Assembly: GCA_013396915.1 (NCBI GenBank)
Contig: VWZL01005008.1
Span: 434,001 to 498,000, forward strand
Direction: 5' to 3'
Length of the DNA stretch: 64,000 nt
Origin: Stercorarius parasiticus
Taxonomy: Eukaryota > Chordata > Aves > Charadriiformes > Stercorariidae
The notes under the pieces were generated by a model. That model saw only the letters and a list, made by a program, of their open reading frames with translations, made no database searches and was not told where the DNA came from. Shown piece by piece: positions 51,201 to 63,694 of this stretch (its first letter is position 1; each line of letters begins with the position of its first letter). Both the position numbers and the translations under genes were made by a program.

Positions 51201-52862
51201 GTTTGGTCTTTTTTTCTACTACACTGTGGGTATTGGTCTCCTTAAGGTTCACTCTGCAATTCTGTTATTGGATCAATTTTTGAGGCCCTAGGTTGAAATT
51301 TCAACACTAACACCAAGTTGAAATAGAAATAATAGAACTGGAAACAGTATGATCCCAGTGGTTTTATTCAGCCTTACAAAGGCTTTGAAGTATGCTCATC
51401 TCTATTATTGCAAATTATTCCAGTAAATTCAGTGGAACTGAAGAATGCAAGCATATTTGAAGGACTAAAGCCAGACAGCGATAATGCTTAGCTATAACAA
51501 AATACCTTCCATCCACAGATTTTATTTTCTTTCACTGGACAAGCAAACACAGAATTACTTACACATGCAAAACCAAACACAGCCTTTAGGAGAACGTAAA
51601 CTATTTCTGTTTACAAACAGAAATAATTGTAATTAACTTTTTCCTTTTTGACACTGTAAGGGAAATAAGTTTCAGGTGGTTATTGGTAAGCAAACATGGA
51701 GAACATCTATTAAAAAAATTAAAGCCAGATAAATTAATTTTTTTTGCTTTTAGGAAGAACTTCTTGAATGCCCAAAGATTAGGTAAGCACCAACTCCTTC
51801 TCAGTGCTCATCAACTCTGTTCTCACTTCTAATTGGCAGAAATTCACTCCCTAGAATTGCTCCTGTTTGGTGAGCGTTCCCCTTCCCATGCTCAGTCATT
51901 CTTAACTTTCAGCTGAACACATCTGCCTACAGATCCTTTTAAAAGAATTAAATCTGTCTTTTCTGTGAGAGAACCTAACAGAAGCTAATTCAGAAGTGTC
52001 TTCTCCATGAAATATGGATTATATTTCCAGCAAACAAACAACAATAACAAAAAAAAAAAAAAAAAATCAGTCTCAAGTGGAAATTTCAGGCTGAGGCAAA
52101 CGCTAATGCATGGAAAATTCCAGCCAAAAAGGTTAAAGTCTCATCAAAATCCTAAGCAAAAGAAAGCACTGAGTTATGACAGAAAGCATTAAGCAATTGT
52201 AATGAGAGGTATCGCTACTGTGCTACTTATAATATAGATGGTATTTTAAAATGTTCTAAGAATATTTGAGAAGAAGACATTAGTCATACAGAGTAAGGAA
52301 GTTGCGGGATGAATTACTTAAGAATGAAGGGTGATATAACAAGGAGTGTTGGTCTAATATTAGAATAGAACAGATTTTAATTATAAGTCAAGAAAACATA
52401 CACAGTGGTGAGTCAACTGGACAGAGTACATCAACCATAGAAGTGGCTGAGGCACCAGAAAATCAGGTATTTCATACCAGACTTTACACAGTAAGAAGGC
52501 ACAGAAAGCAGGAGTTATTTCTACAACTTGTGTGAAAGAAGGAAGCATACAACGTTGGAAAGTTTTTCCAGTTCTTTTAAGATACTAACAGCACTTCCTA
52601 AAACCTTGATCTTGCCCTGTTCTGAGCACGGAGGCTCCAATTCCAAAAGGTACTTCAACACCTCAACTGTGAGTATCCACATTGTCCCAGATGACTTCAT
52701 TGCCACTGTTCCTTTTTTCAGTGGGCAAATGCTACATCAAATAAAGGCCAGAGGGTTCAATACCATTTGGAATTAAGGAGTAACAGACATAATTCATGCA
52801 TCCTGTGTCGTTGCAGTGTACAACTTTAATGAATAACATACAGTACAGGAGTTCAGAGAGCT

Positions 52863-52889
52863 GGGGCTGGGGGTGGGGGTGGGGTGGGG
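52863..52889 (+). other. Five-run G-quadruplex motif
   Basis: The plus strand has G runs of 4, 5, 5, 4 and 4 separated by CT, T, T and T, a textbook intramolecular quadruplex pattern with one-base loops. It is more stable than most chance motifs. If the flanking gene is transcribed from the minus strand, the G-rich strand is the non-template strand's complement, so the RNA would be C-rich there. Confidence 0.85.
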
Positions 52890-55800
52890 AGTGGTGGGTG
52901 TGGAAGGACAGAGGTAGGTCAGAAGATTTTTTAAGAAAAACTTCCCAACAGCCCCTTAAGCAAATAGTACATACACCAGTATGCTACATCATTTGAGATT
53001 CTACATGGTCATACAGATCTAGTTTCCTCCTGCTCTTTGAACTGTAAACACAGCAGTCTGCATCAGTACACATACGGCAGCAAATCATCTGAAACACATG
53101 CTCATGTCCCTCACAGAATACAGATGAAGGTACCTGCATAGTCAAGTGCTTGCAGCACTACACTGGCACTCCACTATCAGAAAGGCTTCTCTGCATTTTC
53201 TTCACATCATCCTTCTGTCCTTATGCTATCACAAAGCATAGACAGTTGAGAATGGCCCCAAAATTACAAGTTCACAACCTTCAGAATATTGGAAATCCAG
53301 CAACATTGCATAAAGCACTTTTCCTGTCTGGCACTGTAGCTCTTACTGTGCTGCTTTGTGGTGCTGCTGAGGCTGTAGAGCATGTAATTTTTCCCTTTTA
53401 GCAGTTTCTTAATCAATCTGCTCAGCTGCATAAGTATTTGGAGACAATTAGCAATAAAAAAAAAAAAGCCTTTTAGTTTTAAAACAGGTTCGTTTCTCAG
53501 TAAAACACAACAAATAGGAACATTAAATTTTACCTATTTTCACTAGATTCAGATTCATCTTTACATCAGTTTTCCTATTTTAAGATCATACCATGATTGC
53601 ACTAGTATTATCTCCTTGAAGTCTCTATTCGGCACCCAGACAAGCTTTGAACTATTCTTTCATAAATACTAGATGAAAGAGACCATTTAGGCTATCTCAA
53701 CTCATGGTTGCATTAACAATTACTTTTCAAATGAACTCTGGATATTCACACTGAATGCCTAATCTCATTCAGACTTGAAATAGGAAGTTCTGTATAAAAT
53801 TCCTAATGCTTCCTTTCACCTGAAAATTCACAGGAGCAGGTATTAAAACCTGACATTAGGAGGCTGCCTCTGCCGTCTCCCTGCCCCACAACGGGCAAGG
53901 GCAAACCAACACCTCTCCCATAACTACAGATCTCCGCTGTCCTTCAGGACAACCACTAATGTCTTTCAACCATTCTGAGAAACTTTCTCATCTCCTACAT
54001 CTACAGTCTAAACCATGTACCTGTACATGGTTTCAGTACAAAACAGGATTATCTGCTCTGACAAAGGTTTAAATGGCCCCTTCATTCTCTCACATGGGAG
54101 TTCAGTGTACTAGAGCTGCCCACATCTCTTAACTCATCTTCTTTCTATGATCTCCTTACAGACTTCTGCGTCTTTATGTAACAGGGCATGGTCCTGAATT
54201 TTTTTCCATATTCATTTATAATAGCTATTAAAAACATATCACTAACACACAAGACTATGCAGAGTACTAAGGTCATGCCTCTTCAGGAAAATTCAGACAA
54301 AACAGCAAAAGCATTTCAGGGATGTCAGCAATAGAAAATTAGAGATAATTTCAGTTGCCATTTCCAGCCTACTGCAGTTGCAGGTTGCAATACATAATCT
54401 CGTTCAGAATGGTCCACAGTGCATCTACTCAACATGCTGCCGTTCACAAGAGTTTCCAAGCACCCTGTAAATAGGCTTAAACCTGCAACAAAGGCACAAG
54501 TGCCACAGTAGGAGAACTGTACGGGCATCACCAGTCTTCCTGAAATAGCTATGGATTTGTCAGTTAAAACTCCTTCACTAATACTGCTCCTAATACTCTT
54601 CAAGTGGACCAAAAATTTCTGCCATTCTGAGCTACGTCCAATGTCCCCAAATCTGGTGACCAATTTAACCACAAGTATGCAGGCAACACAAACCAAGTCA
54701 CCTAAGGTATTTCACACCACTAGAATCAGTGGCTCATCTATGACCCAGCAAACAAGTGGCTTCTCACTTCGATTCATTCCTACTGCTAAAAAAAAAAAAA
54801 AAAAAAAGAAGAGGAAATTTAAGAAATCAACCTAGAAGACATTTATGCATCGTGAAAGAAAATACAGCATATGGGAACATCATCCAGTCTCCTTTCAGAA
54901 CCTCCTGGAGATATCAAAACATTAAACATCCAATGACTTGTATGATAATGTGATGTAATGGAAAATACCTGGCTGGGCAGGTAAACATATAAGGATGTGG
55001 GAAAATTCAAGAGAAGTCACTAGGACTGCGACAGCCTTTTAGCACAGACTAAAAGGTTCAAAGCACAAACTGAGAACTTAGGCAACAGCTTACACCAAGA
55101 CAGCTTGAGAAACTTTAGACCCAAATAGTTGTTTGCAACCTTAGGCCACCAGCTTGAACCACTTGTGACAGGGAAGGTAAACCAAGCCAAGGAATTGATC
55201 TGGCTGAAAAACAGCCTTGCAAAGTGGGAGCTTGGCAACAGCGAATATCGCTAAAGGCAGTGCTGTGTTAAGTCAATTTAATATTCTGTATGATAGGCTT
55301 AGAGGTAACTTGCAGTTTCACATGACACACTAAGTTTATCATGCACTTTACCAACGTATCCATCTTTATCAGGGCTGTTGACACCATTAAACATCTAAAC
55401 AGCTTTGACTTTTGTTTGTTCAAACACAGGTACGCTTTTTCTTTCTTGCTTCCATACTTACACCAAGTTGTGTCTCAAGATGGGCAATGTTCAGTTAATG
55501 GGATTATTCACATACTTAAGAGCATGCTTCACTGCTTTGAAAGACTGGGCAAAAATAACTTTCAAGTATGGCAAATTCCAAGACTCTCCAGATACCTTGG
55601 AAGTCCTGCCTCTGGGCTTGGGTGTTAGACAGGATTAAGGCTGTTCTGCTTTTAGAGGCGAGACTGAAAACTTGAAGTATCATACAAAGCTCTGCATAAA
55701 ATGAAAGAAAATTTAAAATGTAAGAAGTTAAATGTTTGTAAAGTTGTGTTCATACTGCTGATATCAAAGAGATATATGATCTTAGCTCAAAAAAGAAAAT

Positions 55801-55872
55801 GCAGGGGGGAGGTCATGAAGTCCATGTAATCATGAAACAAAGCTAGGGGAGGGGGGTGGNGGCAGGGGGAGA
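55801..55872 (+). other. G-rich stretch interrupted by an N
   Basis: G runs at 55804-55809, 55846-55849, 55851-55856 and after the N at 55860 form a second possible quadruplex region. The N probably marks poor read coverage in a G-rich tract and does not look like a contig join, since no sequence is repeated across it. Confidence 0.6.
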
Positions 55873-57649
55873 TGTTAAAGCACCCATTACACTTTGCATT
55901 CATCCTGCAAGATGAGAAAATTCACTTCTCTTCTTTACACTCATGATTAGAGAGTCATGACTGCCTCACCAGCTGTGCCTCTGGCTCATTTTAAATTCAA
56001 ACTACGATACATATCTCACTTTTAGACTTTTAATAGCAATGCCTTAAAATGCAGATTGCTGGCTAAATTTAGTTACGTGATTAAAAACAAATCTAACTCA
56101 TCTCTACCCAGCAAACAGAAATGCTGCATTCAAGGTTCAATAGAGGACTTAACTCTTCATCTAAAAACAAAGTCCTAACAAAAAGAAGAAAAAAAAGAAG
56201 AAAATCAAAGCACAATTTAGTGATGCCTCTAAAAAAGCAGGATGCATAAAACATTAACCAGCTATGGAAAGCTGTCTGTAAATGCATCATAGTATACCAT
56301 AAGGTTTTTGTTCTGTACTTCTGCAAATAAATTCTGCACTATGCTACTACAGCAGTATGAGTCATACACTTTCACTGACATTCTATATTTATATCTCCAT
56401 GCCCTTCTGCACTGTTATATGCTTTCTTCCATATAGGCCTCCCTAACCTGGAATTTCCTTTCTTCTGCAGTTCAGCATCTCTTCCTCTAACATTCCCCAG
56501 AAAACTGAATAGATAGTTCTTTCTAAGCACTTATTCAATTCTTTCTGAACACCATTTTGAAAAGCAACACCCTTGAACTATTATAACACAAGGCATACGC
56601 TTTTATTTGCTCACCTCAAAAATTATTTTCTTGTGTCTTATTTCCTCCCTCTTTGTCTGTAAACATTTACGCCCTTTGAGACAAGGTCCAGGTCTTACTT
56701 CATTAGACTTAACACAGTACAGTGCTACAGAAAATCTTATTCAGAGATTTACAAATTACAATATATCCATGTTTTCTAGATCATTTTATGAAAAGCATTA
56801 CCTATAGCTCCAATCTTGCAAACATTTGTGAATCTGCCTAATTTGGAGAATGCAAGTGATCCTGCTACTCTCAATATCCAATTGCCATCTGAGCCTATCT
56901 AAGAAGGAACAGGCATCTGTCTACGAGAGATAAATAAAGTGAAGGCAATTAAGTTCCCAATGCTAATATTTGCCTTGTCAAAAGACTCAAGGGCATTCTG
57001 TGGAAAGACAGACACAGAAATACCATAAGAAATGCTCTGCAACGGCAGCCTGAAGAAGAACTGGGCTTTTTTGCTGTTGTCCACAAGATACATTCCTAAA
57101 AACAAACATTTTGAGACCATTTACACAGAGATTTCACCAGATAACAAGCCTCAGACATGCATGACTCTGAGGAGTGTCACAATACCTACAAAGATATAGG
57201 AAGCATTATAGAACTAGAGCGTTAGATGACCAATCCAGGGACTTGCTAAGTGGCTTTAACTTCCTCAGCAGCTCCAGAAGCAGCTGAGTTCTACATCCAA
57301 TCAAGTTCAACCCTAACTGTATGCTGTTCTTAAGAAATAAAGTACAAAGAACAGAACAGTATCACAAAAGCAACCATGGCACCTCCAGAGCCTCCCAGGA
57401 GATCACCCGGCTTGTTCAGAATCAGAACTATTAGAACAGCAACTACAATTGACTAAGAGTGGGCTGTTCACCTCAAGTAACAAGCAACTAACTGCAGCAT
57501 TCACGCTGACAGGAGGAACATAACAGTCTAAAAGAGGATGGGAAGGAAAATTCATGCCCTTTGAAGTCAAGAGATGAATAAGGGGATGTAATCCCTCTGG
57601 AATATCCTCATTTTTCCCTACCCTCAAGACAGACNACATTCTATCTCAA

Positions 57650-57805
57650 AACCATCACAGAATAGTTTAGGTTGGAAGGGACCTTTAAAGGTCATCTTAG
57701 TCCAACCCCCCCTGCCATGGGCAGGGACATCTTGTACTAGACCAGGTTGCTCAAAGCCCCGTCCAACCGGACCTTGAATGTTTCCAAGGACGGAAGCATC
57801 TACCT
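57650..57805 (-). mobile_element. CR1 3'-end fragment
   Basis: The plus strand reads CACAGAATAGTTTAGGTTGG then AAGGGACCTTTAAAGGTCAT, the reverse complement of a CR1 3'UTR. It continues to about 57805 through the CTTGAATGTTTCCAAGGACG block. It is 5'-truncated, leaving about 155 bp, and resembles the CR1-C type of tail. The N at 57635 lies just outside its 3' end. Confidence 0.85.
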
Positions 57806-58323
57806 ATGCACGGGCAAGATGCTTAACATTGAGGTGACTGCAGAGAGAGAGGGGACAAAGGGGTAAATAGCTGCATAATGGTGAAACTATATAAACGTCA
57901 TTTATGCTCCAAAAATATTCCATCATCTACAATAGTGTGCTATCCAGCTAGCAGAGTTCCCTTTGACTCCTGCCTTTTTGTTCCAGTTCAGAGCTCTAAC
58001 TCATTAGAACTCACATATCACGAGACAGACTGTGAGATGTTTTCAGCATTTCAAAGCTACGGGACACAAAGCATGAGGCAAAGTTTAGATCTGGAAGTCT
58101 AAAAATTTAGAAACGTTTTAGAAATGTTACTACCTATGTAAATACAATGAACGCAATGCAAGTTCCTCCTGTGAAGAACTCTGAAATTCCCTGTGAAGAG
58201 GGAATTATACTAGTGAGATTTACTTCTGATGTTTACCAAATGAAGCAACGGCTGTCCACAACCACCTCTGTATAGCCATAGCATCTGTATTTGCTTGCAG
58301 TGACAGCATACCTATGTTTAAGG
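57806..58323. other. Short unique spacer between two CR1 copies
   Basis: No gene or repeat was recognised. A short direct repeat of CCTGTGAAGA occurs twice near 58169-58200. Confidence 0.5.
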
Positions 58324-59160
58324 ATTGTCTGTGTCTAACCTGGACAGGCTGGATCGATGGGCCAAGGCGAACTGTATGAGGTTTAATAAGGCCAAGTGCT
58401 GGGTCCTGCATTTCAGTCACAACAACCCCAAGCAACGCTACAGGCTTGGGGAAGAGTGGCTAGAAAGCTGCCCAGCAGAAAAGGACCTGCGGGTGCTGGT
58501 GGACAACCAGCTTAACATGAGCCAGCAGTGTGCCCAGGTGGCCAAGAAGGCCAACAGCATTCTGGCTTGTATCAGGAATAGCATGGCCAGCAGGAGTAGG
58601 GAGGTGATTGTGCCTCTGTACTCGGCACTGGTGAGGCCTCACCTCGACTACTGTGTTCAGCTCTGGGCCCCCCTGTACAAGAGGGACACTGAAGTGCTGG
58701 AGCGGGTCGAGAGGAGAGCTACCAAGCTGGTGAGGGGTCTGGAGACCAAGCCATATGAGGAGAGGCTGAGGGAACTGGGCATGTTTAGTTTGGAGAAGAG
58801 GAGGCTGAGGGGAGACCTCATTTGCCCTCTACAACTACCTGAAAGGAGGGTGTAGAGAGGTGCGGGTTGGCCTCTTCTCCCAGGTGAATAATGACAGGAC
58901 CAGAGGAAATGGTCTGAAGTTGCGGCAGGGGAGGGTTAGATTAGATATTAGGAAGAATTACTTTACTGAAAGAGTGGTCAGGCACTGGAACAGCCTGCCC
59001 AGGGAGGTGGTTGAGTCACCATCCCTAGAGGTATTTAAGAAACGTGTAGATTTGGCACTTCAGGGCATGCTCTAGTGACAGAGATTGTAGGGGGGAGGTT
59101 TTGTGTGTGTATGGTTGGACTCAATCTCAAAGGTCCTTTCCAACCATGAATATTCTATGA
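58324..59160 (+). mobile_element. CR1 LINE, 3' 0.84 kb, near-intact coding end with a frameshift
   Basis: The plus strand enters ORF2 in the last third of the reverse transcriptase ([20 protein letters not shown]). It runs through [31 protein letters not shown] and [13 protein letters not shown] to a break near 58821-58823. One extra T there compared with related copies appears to shift the frame, which resumes at 58860 and continues ([34 protein letters not shown]) to a stop at 59075. The 3'UTR follows, with GGTCCTTTCCAACCATGAAT and a terminal ATTCTATGAT. It is the best-preserved CR1 here, so probably the youngest. It is 5'-truncated, lacks the catalytic core and cannot be active. Confidence 0.93.
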
Positions 59161-62100
59161 TAAGTATACACCTATGTCTAAGTATGTACATGAACACGGT
59201 TGTAATGGAAGTATTGATGTGCTATACTGCCTGTTAATAAGGGGGGTTAGGTCTGAAAGTGCGAGGGGAGAAATAAGAAGGAAACTTTTCTCCTTAGGAC
59301 TAAAAAGGGAACAACAATGAAGACAAGAACTGGCTCTTCATGGACACCTTTTCTCTAACATTAAAAAAAGATGTCTATCAAAAGACGCAGTACCCTCCCA
59401 TTCATGCTTCACAGAATACAATGACAGGACATCCTGTAAAGATACCATGAGTTTTCTCCTGCTCTAAAGCAGGTGGCCAGGTGGGGAAGAGTCATTGCTT
59501 TGCTCTGAAGGGAAAAGATTAAAAAAAAAAAAAAAATCGGAGACTCAGAACACAATTTTACATGTCAAGTTTGCATCTACAGAGAACCAGCTCACTGCAG
59601 AGACTTGAATCCCAAGGGCATGGGGCAACCTGATTTTGACAAACACCGCTCCAACACAGCTCTGGTAGATTAGAGAAACTTTAAATAGCTACCCTGGATT
59701 TTTAAATCAGGCACATCAGCAGTTCGTTACATTTCAACTATCAGCTTCTGCCTGCATGCATGCCCATGGTGTTTTGGGTTTATTTGGTGTGGGTTTTTTT
59801 AATCTCTAGCAAAGTGAGCAAGAAGAGACAAGCACAAAAGTATTTAACACCCTCCTTTGTACTGTGTGACTTGTCAGGATGATTCTTCAAATAAGATGAA
59901 CTTCTAGTAATCCACAGTGTCACCCTTATATTGTCCCCATAGCCTTACTTTCTCTCTTCTGGCAGTTTTATTGTCCATTTTCTTTTAAATGAACTGCTTT
60001 GGCTCTAGTCTGCTGTGTCACTAGCAGGCAGAAGCCTAAGAGAAAACATTTGTGTACGGGCAAATTCCTACAAAACAACCATCAGCTGTTATAAGGTCCA
60101 AAACTCAAGATGAGAAATCCCAAACTGATTTTCAGTTGCTTCCTATTTTGGGTCAAAAGGACAAGTAGGAAGACATACTCCTAAAGGATTTTCTGTATAT
60201 ATATTTTGGGCAGCTTTGTAAAAGAAAATTTTTAGAAATTCTAGAAAAATAAGATTTCTTACATTCATGATAAAAAGATCTTAGCAAAACTGACATAAAA
60301 CACTGTCCTGAACAGATCTTTGTCTTCACAATGTTTTGTACAATTTTTCTTTTAATGAAATGACACTGAGTACAAGTGAGAACGAGTTACCTGAGGAAAG
60401 CCCACCCTTCCTAGGGTTTCTATTCTGCATGAATCAAATGCTAATACCTTCTCATTGTCCAGGTCTTTGTCCCAAAAAAGGAAACTCATAACTATTGTGA
60501 CTACTTTATTAGTACATACTGTGTTCCTCACAATACTGGACAGAGAAGAAAGTAAACCTGAACCAAACAAGCTCTTAAATCCAGCAGAGCATCCCCAAAA
60601 CCTAAAGTGCATCCTAAGGGAGATCGAGACATGCAGATGAAGAGGAATTGCGTTTATCTATCTCAGCTGTTTGGGATATACACAGAATATATGTACCTAC
60701 ACTGAGGGACAGCCTTTGCACAGAAGTTCAAATGTGAACTACAAAAAAATGGAGGGAGTTGCACCTGAGTTTCAATTACCATGCCACAAACTGGGCTTGA
60801 AATAGCTCCTTCTCCTCCTATACAAAAGAGGACTTAACACAAGTCTGCAAAAAAGCTTGCGAGCTCCCCTTCAAAATTTTCTTTGGTGTAGGAGTCATTT
60901 GTTTGCTCTTCAGTGCCATTGAGATGAGTCTCACTTACCAACAAGAGCTTGCTGCACAGTCGCTGGGGGCCAGCTCTGGGTCACACCTCTCTGAGCAGGT
61001 ACATCCAGTGCCTACTGACAGCAGTTCCTGTCCACTGGACCTCTGCAAGTTTGCTGGTTTGGCTCTCTTTAGCTTTTGGTTGCAAGTTTCTCAAGGTTAG
61101 CAGGTTAATCTTGCTATGTGGTGTTAGCGCCCTCTCAGTCTGTGCTTCCGTGCATATAATTATTAAAAAAAAAAAAAGAATATCCAAAATATACTGTCAA
61201 AATGAAAACTGATCTGGAGATCAACACCAACATAATTCAAAGTTAAACAAAAAATATACACTCCTACTATACAGCAGGAATTAATCATAAGGTTTGGATT
61301 TCAACAATATTTATAAGCAAAGTAATATTTTTATGGGCTATATTAAAAAAAATCATTAATCCTTTATTTAAGGAAATCAAGCCACAGCAGCACAGAAAAA
61401 AAAAAAAAGGAAAACTGATTTTGCTTGAGGAACACAACAAATATTAAAGGATATCAGTTGCTAACCACACTTGTGTATGTACTAGACTGAAGTACTAAAA
61501 CATAGACTCAGTCATGTTTTTTTCAGAGCACTCAAAAATCAAGCTAAGTCAGCCAAATGCTTACAAATACACAAAAATGAAGCCACCATGTACTAGAAAA
61601 TACCCCACTGCACACACTCTCTTAAGACAGAGATACAACTTCATGTTACAGTAGCAAAGAGTCATTCCTAGCACGCAAACATGGACAATGTAACAAGTAC
61701 ACATGGACAAGTGAAATTATTCATCACAGACTTTGTTAGATTGTTTTATGGCTCCTCACAACCAAAATAATTTAAAGAATAAAAGCCACTAGTCTAGCTA
61801 CCAAATAAAACAAGTGGATACGCTCTCCTGGCAGATCTCATTTTACTTCCCAAATGTAAAAGAAGAGGAAAAAGACCACCTGCAAGACTTACAAATCTGG
61901 TACTCAAAATTCACAGCTGTTGACATATCTCCTGTATCCTACAGCATCTTACCTCGAATTCATTATTTGAAAAGTACCTCTTGAAAAGAACAAGCAAGAC
62001 AGGCTTTGGGGGCAGTGTGTGTGTGGGTTCCTGTTTGGTTTTTGTTTTTTTAAGAAAAAAGTCCCAAAAGGTATTGCTTTTTCAGAAGCACTCAACCGCC

Positions 62101-63147
62101 ACTAAGCTCTTAAAAACATTACCTATGTTCAAATAGTAAGATTCATTAAGGAGCATTAGGCCTGAATAATTAATTGCTAAACAGGAAATGTCATCTAAAG
62201 GTTATGAAAACAAATATTTAACAGTCTTAAAATGCTACTAAGGTTAAATGAGATCTCTAGATCAATGCACGTACATGCAGAGATCGTGTACACATAGGCT
62301 GCTTCTTTCAAAAGTTGAGATTAGTAAATGCTTAGCTTTAAGTTATTTGAAAATGCAATGGCCATTTCTCTTGCACACACTTCCAAAGATAAACAAGACT
62401 AAGAAAGCAAAATACATGTTGTGTTTGGCAATCGGTTGCCATACAGATTAGTTCAACCATGATTTAATGATTGGTTTCAGCTTCCAGCTTTTTATTCTAC
62501 GCAAAGTGAGCACAAAGCAATTCTACCTTACTAAGTATTCAAACCGTCTGAGACCATGTTATACCCACTTTGCATAAATGCAAAGTTTCTGAAGTGCAAA
62601 TTCTCACCATTTGTCTGTTTCACATCAATTCCTTACACTACTAATGGCTTTGAGCTGCCAAAATTTCAATCAATTCCACCATCATTCCACTACACGCAAC
62701 TATGTCACGTGATGTGATAACATTAAAAATTCCAAATTAAATGGTCATTTTCTGTGTGTGTGTGCATGTGTCATTGGCCCCCACTAGATTTCCCAGCTAG
62801 AAAGGGGTGTACGGAGGAACTCCCTAACCCAGCCTTCCAGTCTTGTTGCTGAAAAACAGAGCCTGATAAAGAAGCATCACTGTGGATGGCTGCTGGGACC
62901 CACAACACATGGGAGTCTAGGATTTGAATTAAAAGCCGCGAGGCAGAAAGGAAGTGACTTAAACTATATAGTCTCTGGCCCAGTCTGTCAGAATAGCAAC
63001 CAACAACAGTGGTCTTGCCAGTTACTGAGTCCACATTTGGATCTTTCTCTAGTATTACCTATGAATGTGGAAGTTGGAGGCACTTTATATGACAGAAGTT
63101 AACAGAGCAGTGAATTTTCTCTTGCCTTTACCTTTGCTTCTTTTCAG
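59161..63147. other. Non-coding sequence without recognised genes
   Basis: About 4 kb with A runs at about 59520-59536 and 61160-61175 and a (GT)n run near 62752-62770. No exon or transposon was recognised. Open frames near 60352-60640 and 60903-61212 overlap on both strands and look random. Confidence 0.5.
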
Positions 63148-63459
63148 CTTCAAGTAGGTGAATTGACAGAGATGTTGGTACAATGTGAATTAAACTATTT
63201 CAGTTTGATTCAGGAGAAATGGTTTAACACAAAAACCAGAAATAATATTAAAAAAGAGCAAGCGGCTCAGACAGTGCCAACAGTTCCAGCTGCAACTATA
63301 CAGAAGAACCAGAAAGACAAGGACGCTTATGATCAAATTCTTCCTCTTCAAAGGAAATTTGTATCAGCTTTGTACCCTGATTACACAATAGTTGTGAAAG
63401 GGGAGGTGTTTCCAAGAGAATTATCATCATCGGAATTGCAACAGTTTAATTTGCTTTAA
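63148..63459 (+). CDS. Candidate terminal coding exon, unidentified protein
   Basis: A plus-strand frame of 103 codons ends in TAA at 63457-63459. It is preceded by a good splice acceptor: a pyrimidine tract (CTTTGCTTCTTTTCAG) with AG at 63146-63147. The peptide starts LQVGELTEMLVQCELNYFSL, has a Lys/Asn/Gln-rich middle, and ends ELSSSELQQFNLL. Composition is balanced and protein-like, unlike the low-complexity frames elsewhere in the window. The only internal Met (63172) comes nine codons in, which fits an exon better than a complete gene. I do not recognise the family. No poly(A) tail or target duplication marks it as a retrocopy, but a retrocopy or chance frame is still possible. It lies antisense to the presumed SERGEF direction. 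Confidence 0.45.
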   Translation, partial: LQVGELTEMLVQCELNYFSLIQEKWFNTKTRNNIKKEQAAQTVPTVPAATIQKNQKDKDAYDQILPLQRKFVSALYPDYTIVVKGEVFPRELSSSELQQFNLL

Positions 63460-63694
63460 GGGAAAAAGAACAAGACAAAGTAAAAACCCCAAGAAATAGC
63501 ACATAGCCAACAAGCTGCGCTTCTCAGCCCCCCAAAACTACAATTCTTCTTGCAAATTGGCTCCAGTGGTATAGGATATTGAAAACTGAACAAACACCAT
63601 ATTTTCAGGTTTCCTGTACACAAGCACCATAAGAAGGTATTATTTCATAACATGAAAGGAAGCTACCACTGCCCAGAATCCAGGTGGAAGCCTT

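Larger units (their letters stand above)
48241..57649. other. Probable SERGEF intron, no other genes recognised
   Basis: About 9.4 kb upstream of the exon in gene orientation. I searched for the preceding RCC1 blade (a VWGSN.HGQL-type segment) on the minus strand and did not find it. It contains A/C-rich DNA near 48985-49060, a (CA)n run near 49352, A runs at 52050-52067 and 54788-54807, a guanine-run cluster at 52863-52889, and a G-rich stretch with an N at 55860. A 158-codon minus-strand open frame at 50471-50947 has no recognisable domain. Confidence 0.55.

Noticed and set aside
54325..54835. Possible retrocopy ending in the A20 run at 54788
   Set aside because: No AATAAA at the proper distance before the A run, and no recognisable parent protein in either strand's frame.
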